Shown here: in pieces, positions 1 to 12,000 of the stretch | Layout: each line of letters begins with the position of its first letter | Numbering within the stretch: the first letter of the stretch is position 1 | Assembly: GCA_025267735.1 (NCBI GenBank) | Contig: CM046294.1 | Span: 1,770,001-1,834,000 of the forward strand | DNA length: 64,000 nt | Source: Mactra quadrangularis | Taxonomy: Eukaryota; Mollusca; Bivalvia; Venerida; Mactridae | Direction of reading: 5' to 3' | Program-made: the position numbers and the translations under genes | Notes under the pieces: model-generated | What the model was told of the DNA's origin: nothing | What the model saw: the letters and a program-made list of their open reading frames with translations, nothing else | Database searches by the model: none

Positions 1-117
1 TATCCCACCATTGACTGTATCTGTAATATAAACGTTTGAACAGAAAAAGAGTGTATGTCCAGTTTTGTATGGGGCCATATATCGGCCACTAGTTAACCAC
101 ATTACTAACACGATAAT

Positions 118-303
118 GTTTGTTTTGTTTAGTTTAACGCCGTAGCAACACATTGTATAGGTCATATAACGGCGGTCACTCAATATACGCACTGTTCATG
201 GAAAGGCTAAATCTCTGGATTTAGCTGTTAAACTTCTAAGCACATACTTTTGTCAGTGACTGCATCTGCCCTACATAATTAAGAATCATTGGTAGGAGGG
301 AGT
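118..303 (-). repeat. SINE-A (tRNA-derived), 3' part, inverted
   Basis: Read on the minus strand this is the body and tail of the same SINE seen complete at 14988, 17650 and 4661, including CAGTCACTGAC and TGTGTTGCTACGGCGTTAAA. The tRNA head is missing, as expected for 5' truncation during retroposition. Confidence 0.8.
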
Positions 304-317
304 ATGTGAATTTGTCG

Positions 318-390
318 TGCCTTCGTTTTTTTCTTATCTTCGTGGCAAAGAAACGAAAAATCGACATGGCGTAAATCAGCCACCATACTT
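318..390 (-). mobile_element. Fragment of the GTCGT-rich TIR element
   Basis: The terminal string ATGGCGTAAATCAGCCACCA matches the right TIR of the element at 40097-40467, and the preceding TTATCTTCGTGGCAAAG resembles its interior. Only one end is present. It lies immediately 3' of the proposed last exon of the PAN/lectin gene. Confidence 0.45.
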
Positions 391-399
391 CCTTGACAC

Positions 400-3300
400 T
401 CAAGAATGAGAGAGAAAGACTGTGAAAAATATATCATGATGAAACTTTGCCATGGTACATATGTACAATCAAGAAATCTAACTTACAGATAATCTCGTAA
501 AACCTAGCTGGCATATTAGCGAGCATAAGCATTAAACATATATTCCCAGAACTCGTGATCCATGTATTCGAAGCTTTAGAGCGATTAACTATAATGCGTG
601 TTATTGACTTACCTTTTAAGCAAGGATTCAGTAGCAACTTGATGAACACATCTTGTACTTGCTCTGTTAGAATAATAGGTAGAGTGCCTTTCTGTAATTT
701 ACAGAAATTCTTGGACTCATGATGTGAGAGTGACATATTAAAGAATACCCTAGAAAATAGAAACCAACAATGACATTAGTTACATACACCATATTTGTTA
801 AATATGGAATGTATCATATAGCAGGAAATTATTTTTTTGGTTGGGTTAAATGCCGTTACAACACATTGTATAGGTTAACCAGTTACTAGGTGCTAACTTG
901 CGTCAGTGACTGACAACTGTTGTACATAATTTAGAATCGGTGTTAGGAGATAGAATGGTCGTAGAATTCTTTTCAAAACTAACCTTTAAAACCACCAGCA
1001 ATCTACTTGTGCTTTACCGACGGAGCTAACAGGACGGGCGAACAGGATATTATTTTTTTCTCACTAAACACCCTACTTATCTATCTATACTAATTTACAT
1101 GACACTGTTTGCCAAAAAGGTTTCTGCTTGCCAGTTTCTTTTTACCGGTGCAAGTGGAATCGACGTGAGTGCAATGAAATGTTGCGTGAGTACCAGATTT
1201 TAAAACCGACGCACACTATTATGCAAATTAAGCCTCTACTGTATGAGAAAAGGGAGACAATCAATAGGATTCGTTTGTTAAAAATGTATGGTTAGAGGGA
1301 AACAACCATTGAAACTTAACTGTTGATTTTGGAATGGCGTTAGTTTGGATTAGCTGCCCTTACCACGATCGTTATTAAGTACGATCATGGCTGCCCCCTT
1401 TTTAGGTAACAAAATTTTCGATAAAATTTCTTAATTTTGCATGATCATTTGTTAGCAACAGGAATTTTAGTAGGAGTTTGGTACTATATCGGTCCTTTAC
1501 ACTTAACAAAAGTTCTAATCGATCACTTTTCAAATTTTGATTATTTTATAACGGGTCAATGGATCCTTACTATATTTTGCAGAGGTGATTTTTGAGTAAT
1601 TTTTAACGATTTGTGGAAAGAAAAATAATTTGATACGGTCCGATGCACTCAAGCATTTTGCCACGAAATGTTCGTGCAGAGCGTGGTGATTATTAAAATT
1701 CACTTTGCATAAATCTTTTTTTAACTAAAAAAACATAAAACATAGTGGCACAGATTTATTAAATCCATGTTAAAAATGTATTAAATAAGACAACTAATAA
1801 AAGCTTATTCAAAACCTGTCTTAACTGGTTAATTGTAATAGGATGTAAGTTCGACTGAAAAAGACGTCCCTGAACTTAACTAAAGTTCATTCCCCGGTCT
1901 ACGAGCATATGACTAAAGCAGTAAGGTAGTAAAATCACGCTTAAGAAAACGCAAATCGGACTGTGAAAAATATAAGGAATACTTTTTTTTATATTTTATA
2001 CCGATTTATTTCAGCTCGATTGTGAAACAAGTTCTTAAAAGTTAGATGATTCACTTTTGAGTCCGCTTCATGGTCTACCAGTTCTGAGCTAGTTTTCTTG
2101 CTCAAAGAAAGACCGGTGTATGGTTTGGATGGAATTCGAACCAACGCGAAACTTGCTATCCAATGATTACCAATCCAACGTCGTAACCACTCGACCACAC
2201 CCACTGTTTGATCAGGAATTGCAGCAGTAAAAGTCACAGACTTAGCACTCAGCCAGTAGGGACATAGAAAAACGTATTTAGATTTTGTTCTAAGACAATT
2301 ATTTTAGCTTTTTACGCCGTCCCGTAAAAGAAAACCTTGTACTGACCTATATTGCTTTGAAGATTCATCAGGAAAGTCTATTTGAACATCTGTACCATTC
2401 CCTTTAGGACAAGAATGGACTCGCCCTGAAAACAACAAGGAAATTATATAGTTCATTTTAATAAATAGTGTTCACATTGTGTAAGTATGTTTCCATACCA
2501 TTGATTTAGGGAAGTGTAATGTTTAGTTAACTCATTTTAACCATGTAGAAACACGGCTGAGTTACCTAATAGCGATGCAAGTTCATTCTAAAATTACAAA
2601 ACACGCATTGTTCATTGTACGGCCTATAGCTGTGGTCAGTGGGTCAAATTTAAAATCACTGTTTGCAATTATGCAATGTATTATTATTTTACTTATTTAT
2701 GTAGCTTGACGGCGAAACAAATACTAGCAACTTAAATTAATCACTTTCGAGTTCGCTTCCTGCTCCCCGAGTACTGAGCTAGTATATAACAAAGTTTCTT
2801 GCTCGAGGAAACATTAAAAAGTAACTGGATTTTTGCAGCAAGGCCAATCTGGCCATCCCATATATTACCAATCTAACATGGTAACAACTTAGCCTCTCTG
2901 CACTCCCAGTTATCAGTTTGGGAGGTTTTCCATCGAAGCACAAGTCAAACTTCAATCCAGTAATCATCTGAGCATTCTAATTTTCAGTTCTTAATTTATA
3001 ATGAGCTTTCCTAATTCAAACTTGGAAGTGATAAATAACTTTAGACACAACCCACTATGATACCTAATCTTAAACGGTATGCCCTTGTTAGCAAGGAGAG
3101 ATCGAATTACAAGCGCTAAGTAACAAATTGAGCTTTGGGCACAACTGGGTCGTATGCACTTACACATTTCAAGATGGTTAGATTTTAAGTCCACTGTGAC
3201 CGCTTAGTCATTCGAAAAAGATTACATAAAAATTCTTTCTAAAACATTTGAAATTTGTAAGCTACTTTACCGGTGGCCGTGGAGAGTATCGCAGGAGCCG

Positions 3301-3983
3301 TTGTGACTTTTGGGATAAAAATCCACTGTTTTACAAAATACATGGTATCATTCTCTGGACGCCAATTATCCACTTGAAGGAGGAGTGTCCATATGTTAAC
3401 TAATTGACATTTATTTCTTTTCATAAATACAATAAACGCTCCACAAGGCTGGTGATCATTACAAAAGCTGGCACACTCGATGATAGTACCGTTTATGAAG
3501 TTATCTTCATCAGTACGTATTTTGTTATCCAATTTACCAACGTGATTAAATTTGCTGATGATAGAACCTTTAGTCATTGTTGCCACACACCATACAACTG
3601 GAATATTAGGGGGAAAAACAACACTGAATTTTAAATCATCTCTTCATACCACAGATGGCTGTTACAACAGTTACAGCGTTATTGTTTCAATGTTTAATAT
3701 TTAAAGTATATACATTTAGTGCATATATTACCGTAAATAGTTACACAATTGTCGTGAAAGAGGGCCGATATAATCTCAATGTTTGAAGCAAAACTTAAAT
3801 TGACAAAAAAGATATGAAAGAAAAAAATATATGTTTTGCACGGATATGAAAATCATTTACATACAGATTCTCCTATCTGAATGTTTTAAGGACATTGTTA
3901 AAACAAAACATAAATTGACCAAAAAATACGAAAGAAAACTTACCAATGCACGCATATAGACAACATTGCTTTGTCCGAATCAT
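400..3983 (-). CDS. Secreted PAN/apple plus C-type-lectin-like protein, five exons
   Basis: Proposed exons on the minus strand: 3944-3983 (ATG), 3271-3597, 2347-2425, 613-749 and 400-419 (TGA). Every junction has GT/AG and agreeing phase, and the lengths (40+327+79+137+20) give 201 codons. Exon 1 joined to exon 2 gives a hydrophobic signal peptide rich in Cys, Val and Ala. Exon 2 has a PAN/apple-like cysteine pattern (IECASFC, QPCGAF, NKCQLV), then a VTTAPAILSTAT linker. Exons 3-4 start with CPKG and carry ESKNFCKLQKGTLPI followed by a helix-like stretch, the usual first half of a C-type lectin fold. Such proteins are normally extracellular binding or recognition proteins. The lectin half lacks its second disulfide region, so the gene may be truncated at the last exon or continue past the left end. 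If the exon 2 donor at 3269-3270 is not used, reading stops at 3239. Domain names are from motif recognition only. Confidence 0.6.
838..965 (-). repeat. SINE-A fragment, inverted and diverged
   Basis: Shares the TGTGTTG-ACGGCATTTAACCC tail and the CAGTCACTGACG core with SINE-A copies, with internal deletions. It lies in intron 3 of the PAN/lectin gene. Confidence 0.65.
966..1489. other. No gene seen (intron)
   Basis: AT-rich sequence inside intron 3 of the minus-strand PAN/lectin gene. No coding stretch or recognised repeat was found. Confidence 0.5.
1490..1715 (+). repeat. Dispersed AACCGATCACTTTTC element, copy 1
   Basis: Begins ACTTAACAAAAGTTCTAA and contains CGATCACTTTTCAAA, GATGCACTCAAGC and ACGAAATGTTCGTGCAGAG in the same order as 40857-41095 (same strand) and 18292-18571 (inverted). 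One-ended copy without an obvious second TIR. Confidence 0.7.
1990..2215 (-). repeat. SINE-C (tRNA-Ser-like head), inverted
   Basis: The minus strand reads GTGTGGTCGAGTGGTTACGA, then GGTTCGAATTCCATCC, which resemble box A and box B of a serine-type tRNA. A shared body follows (GAAGCGGACTC, TTTCACAATCGAGCTGAAAT). Related copies are at 2700 and 21747. The cloverleaf is not intact, so this is not called a tRNA gene. Confidence 0.65.
2695..2910 (-). repeat. SINE-C, second inverted copy
   Basis: Same order of parts as 1990-2215 (AGGCTAAGTTGTTACCATG head; GCGAACTCGAAAGTGAT; GTTTCGCCGTCAAGCT tail) but more diverged. It lies in intron 2 of the PAN/lectin gene. Confidence 0.55.
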
Positions 3984-4660
3984 TTTTTTGGTCCGTCTAT
4001 CCGAAGAGCCGTGGGACATATATGCGTCCCGCAATATATATTTTTTGATAAATTGGAACGGTTTCCGATAACTGAAATTGCTTTTTTCAATTTGAATAAT
4101 TCCTGATCACACAAATAAAGTTATAAAACTAAATTAACTTTTTTAATTTTTTTGTTAGAACAAATATATTTGAACCGAGTTTCCGGCGAGTATCAAAGAA
4201 AAACACAATAAGGTCAACTAATGTTAAATGTTTCCAACGTAATTTAATAGGTTAAAATAATGCGGACAATAGATTTAAAATGAAAATTAATATTAAAAAC
4301 AGAATAACAATTGGATCAAACATCCGGTTTATCGGACGCTGATTCAATCCGCTGGTATTAGCTATGTCATAATTTCCGTTTACGTAATTTGAGTACGATA
4401 TTGAAAATTAATAAACTGGATTAAAGTGCCGGGCAATTATGGATAACCTGCTCCATACACGGAGTCACTAAGCTGGAAATGAAGGGTTCTGTCTTTTTAT
4501 AACTATTCCCATGACAATGCGGCAAAATTATAATCAGAAAGTATTTTTTTAATTTATAAATTTAATTGTCTCTGGCTATAGATAAGAACAAGGACATGTA
4601 TGATTTCGTGACATTTTGATATTCATACATTGTTTTATATTAGCATGTGTATATGCTGTA
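3984..4660. other. AT-rich intergenic stretch, nothing recognised
   Basis: Lies upstream of the proposed start of the minus-strand PAN/lectin gene, so it should hold that gene's promoter. I see no clear TATA box in a convincing position and no repeat with a second copy in this window. Confidence 0.4.
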
Positions 4661-5126
4661 GCCGACCGGCTATCTCAGTTGGTAGCACGCAAGTCTACTG
4701 ATCGATGGGTCGAGGGTTCGATTCCAGGGCGGGGCATACTTTCATGGAGCTTGGTCCTGAACTTCTGAAGTTATTTCTACAGCCATTCCACCACCTACCA
4801 ATGATTCTTAATTACGTAGGGCAGTTGTCAGTCACTGACGAAAGTATGTGCTTAGTAGTTGGTTAACAGCTGAATCCAGAGAGTTAGCCTTTCTGGAGCT
4901 TGGTTATGAAGTTATTTCTACGGCCATTCCACCACCTACCAATGATTCTTAATTACGTAGGGCAGTTGTCAGTCACTGACGAAAGTATGTGCTTAGTAGT
5001 TGGTTAACAGCTGAATCCAGAGAGTTAGCCTTTCTAGGAACAGTGTGTAGGTTGACTTACCGCCGTCATATGACCTATACAATGTGTTGCTACGGCGTTA
5101 AACCCAACAAAAACAAACAAACAAAT
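4661..5126 (+). repeat. SINE-A with full tRNA-like head and internal duplication
   Basis: Box A TATCTCAGTTGGTAGCACGC and box B GGGTTCGATTCC are present, followed by the SINE body and the GTTGCTACGGCGTTAAACCC tail with a CAAA-type 3' end. About 128 bp of the body (4765-4893) is repeated in tandem at 4911-5036, making this copy longer than the others. Confidence 0.85.
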
Positions 5127-5645
5127 GTATTTGTTGTATTTTTAAGTGTATACATCTTATACATAAATATATCATATTCAACAAAAGGAAACTATTGTTA
5201 ATGGTTGTCAACTTCTCGTTTATATACACGTACGGTATAATTACAATAAACAATGTAATTCGCTGCTTCACTGTTGTTTTATCTAAGTTATAAATCTAAT
5301 GGCTTCATGCCAGAACAGGGTACAATCATAAGTAAAAATCTACTGTAAGGATTATAACTCCTGATAGTTTCTGAACAAAATCAGATATTTGCATTGTCGC
5401 CCCTGATTTCCACAAATTACCGAAGGTCATGATTGTTCCACACGAGTTGTTATTTTAGCGCTATATATGATATCATTCAATCATTTGTCAGTGAATTTGC
5501 AAAGAAAAATCTTTTGTTGCTCATCATGAGACTGTATGGACGCTGATTACATTTACTGGTTTAAACTGAACTGGAGCCAAGTTGGGATGAGTTCTCAGGG
5601 GTAACCCTTCCAATGATGTGAAAAATTGATTTCCACATGTCAAGG
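5127..5645. other. No gene or repeat recognised
   Basis: AT-rich intergenic DNA between SINE-A and a half copy of the 80-bp palindromic MITE. Confidence 0.4.
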
Positions 5646-5690
5646 CATTCTCGTTCCCAGAGCTACAATCCACAATGTATCTAGATTTTC
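5646..5690. repeat. Half copy of the CATTCTCGTACCC palindromic MITE
   Basis: Carries GGCATTCTCGTTCCCAGAG, one arm of the small palindromic element found complete at 15878, 16143, 55293 and 58659. Confidence 0.5.
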
Positions 5691-5699
5691 GAGGATGTA

Positions 5700-6055
5700 T
5701 AGGCTTGGTACAATCTGATTAAAACCCGATCTAAAATTTTCCGCTCGCCTTCTCGCTAATTTAGATCTGGCTTTCTTCATACGAGGGTCACGTTGATGTG
5801 ACCTTTTCTCATCATAATATTAATGACGAAATTGTTATGATACGTAACTTGTTTACATCGTCTAAGTTACGCAATTTGAAATGAGCCGCCCAATCGCAGA
5901 CTGTGAATGATTCCGCTGTTAAATTTGCATGCAAACCTTGGTAACGCATTGATTAGTCGACATAAAGGTCATCTCGACGTGACACTCCATTGAGATAGTA
6001 GAGATCCTGTACGACAATGCTCTGCATGATATCTGTTTACGGAGATTGGGCTTGG
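5700..6055 (-). repeat. Dispersed repeat D, inverted copy
   Basis: The inverse of this stretch recurs at 56725-57140 with matching landmarks in order: CTCCGTAAACAGA, AGATCCTGTACGAC, AGTCTGCGATTGGGCGGCTC, AAGTTACGTATCATAACA, and TTAGATCGGGTTTTAATCAG. No protein coding seen; family unknown. Confidence 0.75.
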
Positions 6056-6770
6056 TGTAACGATATTAGGATTACTGTTAATGTTATTTGTACGTGCCTA
6101 TCTTATAGACACGCTAAAAGATTTATTTCCTTAAGCAAGAAACTTTGAGATGTAAAATCTCTTGTTTCACTGTCATACAAGGGCGATTGGTATGTTAAAT
6201 ATTAAATATAGATAAAAAAACACAAGCTCCAGATTTTATTAAATCAGCCTATATTTTTCCTCAGTACATAATAGTACAAAGAATATTGTCATAACAAAAA
6301 CTTAAATTGATTTCATTGATTTATTTCCACATATTACACTAAATTGTTACAATTTTATATAGGGGAGGTAATTAGATTTTGAAATCTTGGGTTATCCGCC
6401 CATTGTAGTTTAATTTCCATTCTCTGACTTACCATCAACTTCTGATCGTAGTCTGATTGATATAAGAGCAGTTGTTAGGAAGAAAACAACATAAAATTGG
6501 TCCAAACATGAGTTAGGAGGAAGCCGGGAATAAGAACCGGAAGTATAGTTGTTATTGTTTCAAAACGAGGCTCGTTATGGAAAAACTTGGCAAAAACGTC
6601 ATTTCTGCGATATATACAGGACGTTTATCTGCTTGTGGAGTTGATTCTGTGAAGAAAAACTTACCAGCTCTTCTAGAGTACAGATGGAGTGGGGGAAAAG
6701 ATTTTAGAAGAAGATAAATAGATAACGGTTTGAGCGTAAAATTGTGACAGATGCGCGCACTCGCACCGGA
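6056..6770. other. No gene seen
   Basis: Intergenic AT-rich sequence with no recognised coding region or second copy in the window. Confidence 0.4.
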
Positions 6771-6773
6771 AGT

Positions 6774-7290
6774 TTAAACCAGGGATTTTTTATAACAGGG
6801 ATTTGTAACGATAAGTAAATGTAATAGATTTTCATCAAATTTCACTGTCGTCGCTATTATTTCGGCCAATACGGAAAACAAGTATAAAACAAATTTAAAT
6901 AAATTGAAGATATTCACATGAAAGTTTGTACCAGTACCATACAAATTGAGATAAATGTTAGGAAAAATGTGTTTCTGGGTAATTTTGAGGTAAATTACGC
7001 TCACAGGCTGTTTCACGAAATAATGCATTTTCCAGTCGATCTGCCATTTTTAGCCCCTATTTTACATCACCTAAAGTCATATTTTCGGTCATAATTGCAA
7101 CATTTTGTCGTCAAAAACTTCAGAAACATTAACAAGTTGCATGGAAGACATGTACAAAAACATAAATCAAGATTTTAAACTCTGGAATAGTTTGTACAGC
7201 CTGCTTCAGCCAGTTATAGACAGTGACGACCGTGAAAATTGAAAAATTCACTTCGTTACAAATCCCTGTTATATAGAATCCCTGTTTATA
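6774..7290. mobile_element. Non-autonomous TIR element, about 515 bp
   Basis: The left end reads AACCAGGGATTTTTTATAAC then AGGGATTTGTAACGA. The right end (inverted) reads AACAGGGATTCTATATAAC then AGGGATTTGTAACGA, giving a TIR of about 36 bp. TA dinucleotides adjoin both ends, compatible with a Tc1/mariner-type target site. No transposase inside. Confidence 0.75.
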
Positions 7291-7415
7291 CTCATTAAGG
7301 ATGTATAATGTGTTACACTTCGATCTCAAGGTTTGTCTTTCATTAGATTTTAATAATAAGTTTTTCTGACTGTTATTATTTTTCACAAGTAGCGAGCATT
7401 TGCTTCCTCTGTAGC

Positions 7416-7732
7416 GAAACATTACACTATTTTATTTATCTATTGGAGTTAACGCCGTATCAACACAATTTAGGTTATTTCACGGCGTCCAGCGCACCTA
7501 ACCTAGCTTTCCTGGACCATTGTCTATAACCAATACTCACCTACCCTTCCACAAGGCCGGAAACTTCTCCATATTATCTAATCAATGGAGGAAAATAGAC
7601 ATTATTGTCAAATTTTCATGGAAGGGTATAACCTCCCCGGGTGGGATTCGAACCCGCACCCCCTCGGGCACGAGTATCCAAAGCCCGGCGCGCTACCAAC
7701 TGCGCTATCGACCCGGGTTTGAAACATTACAC
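7416..7732 (-). repeat. SINE-B full copy with 12-bp target-site duplication
   Basis: The minus strand shows a strong tRNA-like head: GGGTCGATAGCGCAGTTGGT (box A) and GTGCGGGTTCGAATCCCACC (box B). The tail TGTGTTGATACGGCGTTAAC ends in an AAATAA-type run. Flanking direct repeats GAAACATTACAC lie at 7416-7427 and 7721-7732. The head would score as a tRNA, but the SINE body and TSD show it is a retroposon. Confidence 0.9.
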
Positions 7733-8540
7733 AACACTGATGGAAGCAACAAACGTAATGTCAAGTCATAATGACAAATTGTGTATGTTCAGCAGCACAT
7801 TAATTAATGTTCCCAATGAGAAGGTACTTTTTATTTGATCCGCGCTATCACAGCTTAAGGGTTTCCGTAAACCATTATGTGTACTGTTAATGAACAGGCA
7901 CGCTGAAGATAAGTCTGTAATATATGTCCACCAATAATCGTGCCTGGAATCTGTTAAGCTCGTATACATTCATTTAGAGTGTGATGGAGTAAATGTAAGA
8001 ATATCCTCAAAAATAATGTATTTACATGTATCTTTTTTATATTTGCCGATTGTCAACATATAAAATACACATTCTGAACATAAAACAGGTCAAAGACTCT
8101 TAAGTTTCAAGTAGGTCTACATGGCTTGAATTAGACCCAATACCTCAGGTTTTTGAGCCACAAAAATTCCAAACTTACCCCTTTTTGACCCTCATTTAAA
8201 TCGTCCATGCGTCAATGAACCGCGTATATTTGCTCGAATTAACAACAAGTAGAGCGTATGTTGCGTCCGCCTATTTGATGTAATCGACCGATCAGCGATT
8301 CCCAATTCAGTATATTATAGAAATCGTTTTTGAGAGATAACATCTAGCAAACCCCTAATAGCGGTTACATCAGGGTAACGCATTCTACTGGCACAATTGA
8401 TACAAGATTGTGGTCAGATTTTTTCGGAAAATTGAATATTAAGATATTTTTCACTAGATGACCAAACGCGCACCTGTTTAAACTTGCTTAGCCGTCATTG
8501 AATTTACAATTGTTTTGTATCAAATATGATTGGAAGTCTT
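7733..8540. other. No gene seen
   Basis: Intergenic AT-rich sequence; no coding region or repeated segment recognised. Confidence 0.4.
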
Positions 8541-8544
8541 GCCT

Positions 8545-8735
8545 GGCTACTGTTTAATTACCCCGAACGTTCCAAAACGTCCCGTAACGTTAAAACGGAA
8601 CAACTCAACCCAAAGACAACTCAACCCGAGACAACTCAATCCCTTACTAACGGGTTGAGTTGTCCCAACTTTGAGTTGAGTCATCCACGGGTTGAGTTGT
8701 CTTCGAGTTGAGTTGTCCCGCACCCGTAACATTCG
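8545..8735. repeat. GTTGAGTTGTC palindromic element, copy 1
   Basis: Arms made of CAACTCAACCC and GGGTTGAGTTGTC units face each other around about 8650, flanked by AACGTTCCAAAACGT and the ACCCGTAACATTCGCTAAC region. The inverted counterpart is at 57155-57325 with the same unit order, so this is a mobile or dispersed hairpin element. Confidence 0.75.
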
Positions 8736-8934
8736 CTAACAGTCGTTACTGAACACGCCGCTGCTTTATAGTCTTTTATAACTCTTTACAAAGAGTGGCT
8801 ATTGTACAGCTATCATGTTTTAATAATGTATGTGTTTATTGTAATTGTTGTACATAAACTAGACTTTAATAAATAAATATATACTGCTGGCCTAGTTTGC
8901 ACGAACATGTACGAGTAAAAATAATTATTATAAC

Positions 8935-9092
8935 AAAACCACAGCCTAGCTACGTGGCCCACATAGCTAACAGTTTTCACACCGGGATCGCTGAGTTAAC
9001 TACATGTAGTCACAACGCGTTTTTTACTTGACTGGTAATAAACTAATTTCGAAGCGCAAAGCTGAGTCGTTAAACTAGCAATAGTTTTAACT
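8935..9092 (+). promoter_or_regulatory. Conserved 5' block upstream of P1
   Basis: Before the P1 start codon the order CCACAGCC, AGTCACAACGCGTT, a TTTACTTG-like element, GAAGCGCAA, then GAGTCGTTAAACTA matches the blocks before P0, P2 and P3. Introns of P1 have diverged far more, so promoter or 5'UTR function is a fair inference. No classical TATA box stands out. Confidence 0.55.
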
Positions 9093-12000
9093 ATGGTGTC
9101 ATCTGAGAAATTAGTTTTTTGTTTTATTCTTTTTTGTATGATGTCGACTAATGTAACTTCTCATGAATGCGGTGAGAGATCTGGAAGGAAATTTGCGAGG
9201 TTTCCGAACTATAATGAGATTATGACAATGGAAGAATTCTATTATCTAGTAAGTTGAGGTTAATTTACTTTCTTGATAATTTATTTCACATTTTATGATG
9301 TCTTGTTTTTGTCAATTTTCAGTAGAAGCAAACTTTTTATTTAGATGGTCATATGTCATAAGATTGGGCTTATTAATTGGGCTTCATTCAGATGGTCATA
9401 GCTCATAAGATTGGGCTTATTAATTGGGCTTCATTCAGATGGTCATAGCTCATAAGATTGGGCTTATTAATTGGGCTTCATTCAGATGGTCATAGCTCAT
9501 AAGATTAGGCTTAATAATTGGGCTTCATTCAGATGGTCATAGCTCATACGATTAGGCTTATTAATTGGGCTTCATTCAGATGGTCATAGCTCATAAGATT
9601 GGGCTTATTAATTGGGCTTCTATTAATAAAGTCCTCTTTTTATCATTTGGTCTTGAAATTCAAACCCCGCTACTAACTATTTATCTATTTGTAAAACATG
9701 TTATATTAGGCCACAACGAGTTGATGATGTGTTCTACGGATTTTTCTGGGAGATAATGGGGCAAGCGAGCGAAAAAAAAGAAATCTTCAGTTGCTTTATA
9801 TAGCGGTATGACCAAATCTTTCTGAGCCTGCAAATAAAATTTTTTTTTGTAAAAACCTTCAAAATTAAGGTGCGAGCGAATCAATAGAACATATGATCAA
9901 GTTCTTGTGACCTTATTTGGAAAGTGGAAATTTTGCACTAATTCGTATTCTAGTGCATTCAATTGACGGTGGTGTTGTGAAATTTCAAAATTGTATGACT
10001 GTCCATTTCCTAAAAAATGATGATTTTTTTGCAAAGTCGTTCGACTGAATCAGGTACCAAATGAGGAGCATTTAAGCATATGTTTATATTTACGCAAACA
10101 AATAACAAAAACAATAACCAAAAGTGACATTTCATTCAATTTATCGAGAATCATAACGTTAATTATAGCGAAGTTTAAAAACGGTCTTAAAAGGATTTAC
10201 AACGATACAGCGATCGTGCGTTTCTTATTTCACACGCAAAATAGTTCCAATAATGGTATACAGCAATACTAAAAGATAGATATTCAAACGTGGCTGTTTT
10301 TACTAAAGACACAACCAATGATAGTTATTAAAACGCAAGTTTCTAGCTGGAATGTAAACATTACGAAAGACCGGTAGTGCCATTTCAACTTCATTAATTC
10401 CCGACTTCATCTTCAAGAATTCACATTTTTAGCTTCGTGAATTCACGTTTTCAACATACGGAATTCCTGATTTCAGCTTCATGAATTCTCGATTTCAACT
10501 TCATGAATTCACAATTTCAGCTTCATGAATTTGAAATCGTGAATTCATGAAGCTGAAATCGTGAATTCATGAAGTTGAATTCCTGAAGTTGACTTCGTGA
10601 AGTTGAAATCGTGAATTCATGAAGTTGAAGTATTCGTTTTAAGAACATGTTCTGCCCAAATTTTGGCAGCTTATCGAACGTTCTCGATGTGTATTGATTT
10701 ACTTGCCCGAAAGTAGAGAAGATAAGTTGGCATTTTTCAAGAAGTGCGAGTTTTAAAAATAATTAACATGTTACTATTAGTTTTGTATTTTTCCTGGTCT
10801 TACATTGCAACTTTCTTGAAACTGGTACTCGTTCATATATTGATTATGGTATTTTCTGGTTATACAAACAGGTAACCCGACAAAACATGGCGTCGACGAG
10901 TCAATTCACGCAATCCTAATTTGACTTTTCGACGTCCATTATTCATCATGTGACCTCAAATGCATCGTTTTGATTAGCTTAAGGCAACCGGTGGCGACTA
11001 CAAAATGCTCAAACTTTGATAATTGTGTATATCGCCGTTCAGCAACGACGGTAATGTAATTCAAATACATGTAGATACCTTAGATCTATATACATGGGAT
11101 TATTGCGGTTATTGAAATAATTGCCACAGGAAATTTTATAGTAAAATTTGTTCGCTAGACAAAATTAATTACACTTTTGGCGCCTTTAGTGGGATATTTT
11201 TGTATATATTTTCTAATTGGTTTGAATTTATGAGTTTTAATTACAGTAGGTTGAAAGATAAGTGTGACTTACTCCTCAGGGAAAATAGTATAACTACATA
11301 GCTTAATACGCTGATTTATTGATAAATTGATTTTTATATTGGCCAAATTCACCCAAGAGTTATGTAACTTGGTATTTGAACTCCAATGGTAACCCTGTAG
11401 ACATGTGTGAGGTTTCAAGTGAATCCCTCCAGTAGTTGCAAAGATAAAATGTTGCACCTAAAAACTTAACCAAGAAATTTCTAAGTATAAAAGGGCCATA
11501 ATTCAGTCCAAATTCATCCTAGAGTTATGTAACTTGGTATTTGAACTCAAATGGTAACCCCGTAAACACAAATAAAGATTTTAAGTGAATCCCTTCAGTA
11601 CTTGCAAAGATATAAAATATACAAAAATGTTGCACCTAAAAACTTAACCAAGAAGTGTTACGCCGACGCACAGCTGAGTAGGATAGCACCACTATTCTCG
11701 AGCTAAATAGTCGAGCTAAAATGAAAAAAACTTTTGTGTATTAGGGTATTAATGACGGGAATACATTAATACGATGAATGTTTATCTGACATACATTCAT
11801 ACATTTGTTATGGCAAAATACGGCATTACCCGAGCCTATGGTCATTTATAATATTATTTATGTCAAAGACTAGCCATTGACGACAAACAAATGATAACAT
11901 ATACAATATTAAATATAACTCATCTTAAAATTTGAAATTTTCGCATGACAAATTAATTTTATAAATTGTAACTTTTAAGGATATTATCTTTGTGTACTAA

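Noticed and set aside
2779..2967. Short frame starting MITGLKFDLCFDGKPPK on the minus strand
   Set aside because: It runs into SINE-C after about 20 codons and has no splice donor in between; it could be part of a UTR but is not supported as coding.
4661..4740. tRNA gene
   Set aside because: It is the head of SINE-A, of which other copies have the same body and tail.
7640..7722. Functional tRNA gene on the minus strand
   Set aside because: Box A and box B are excellent, but the sequence continues into a SINE body and is flanked by a 12-bp target-site duplication.
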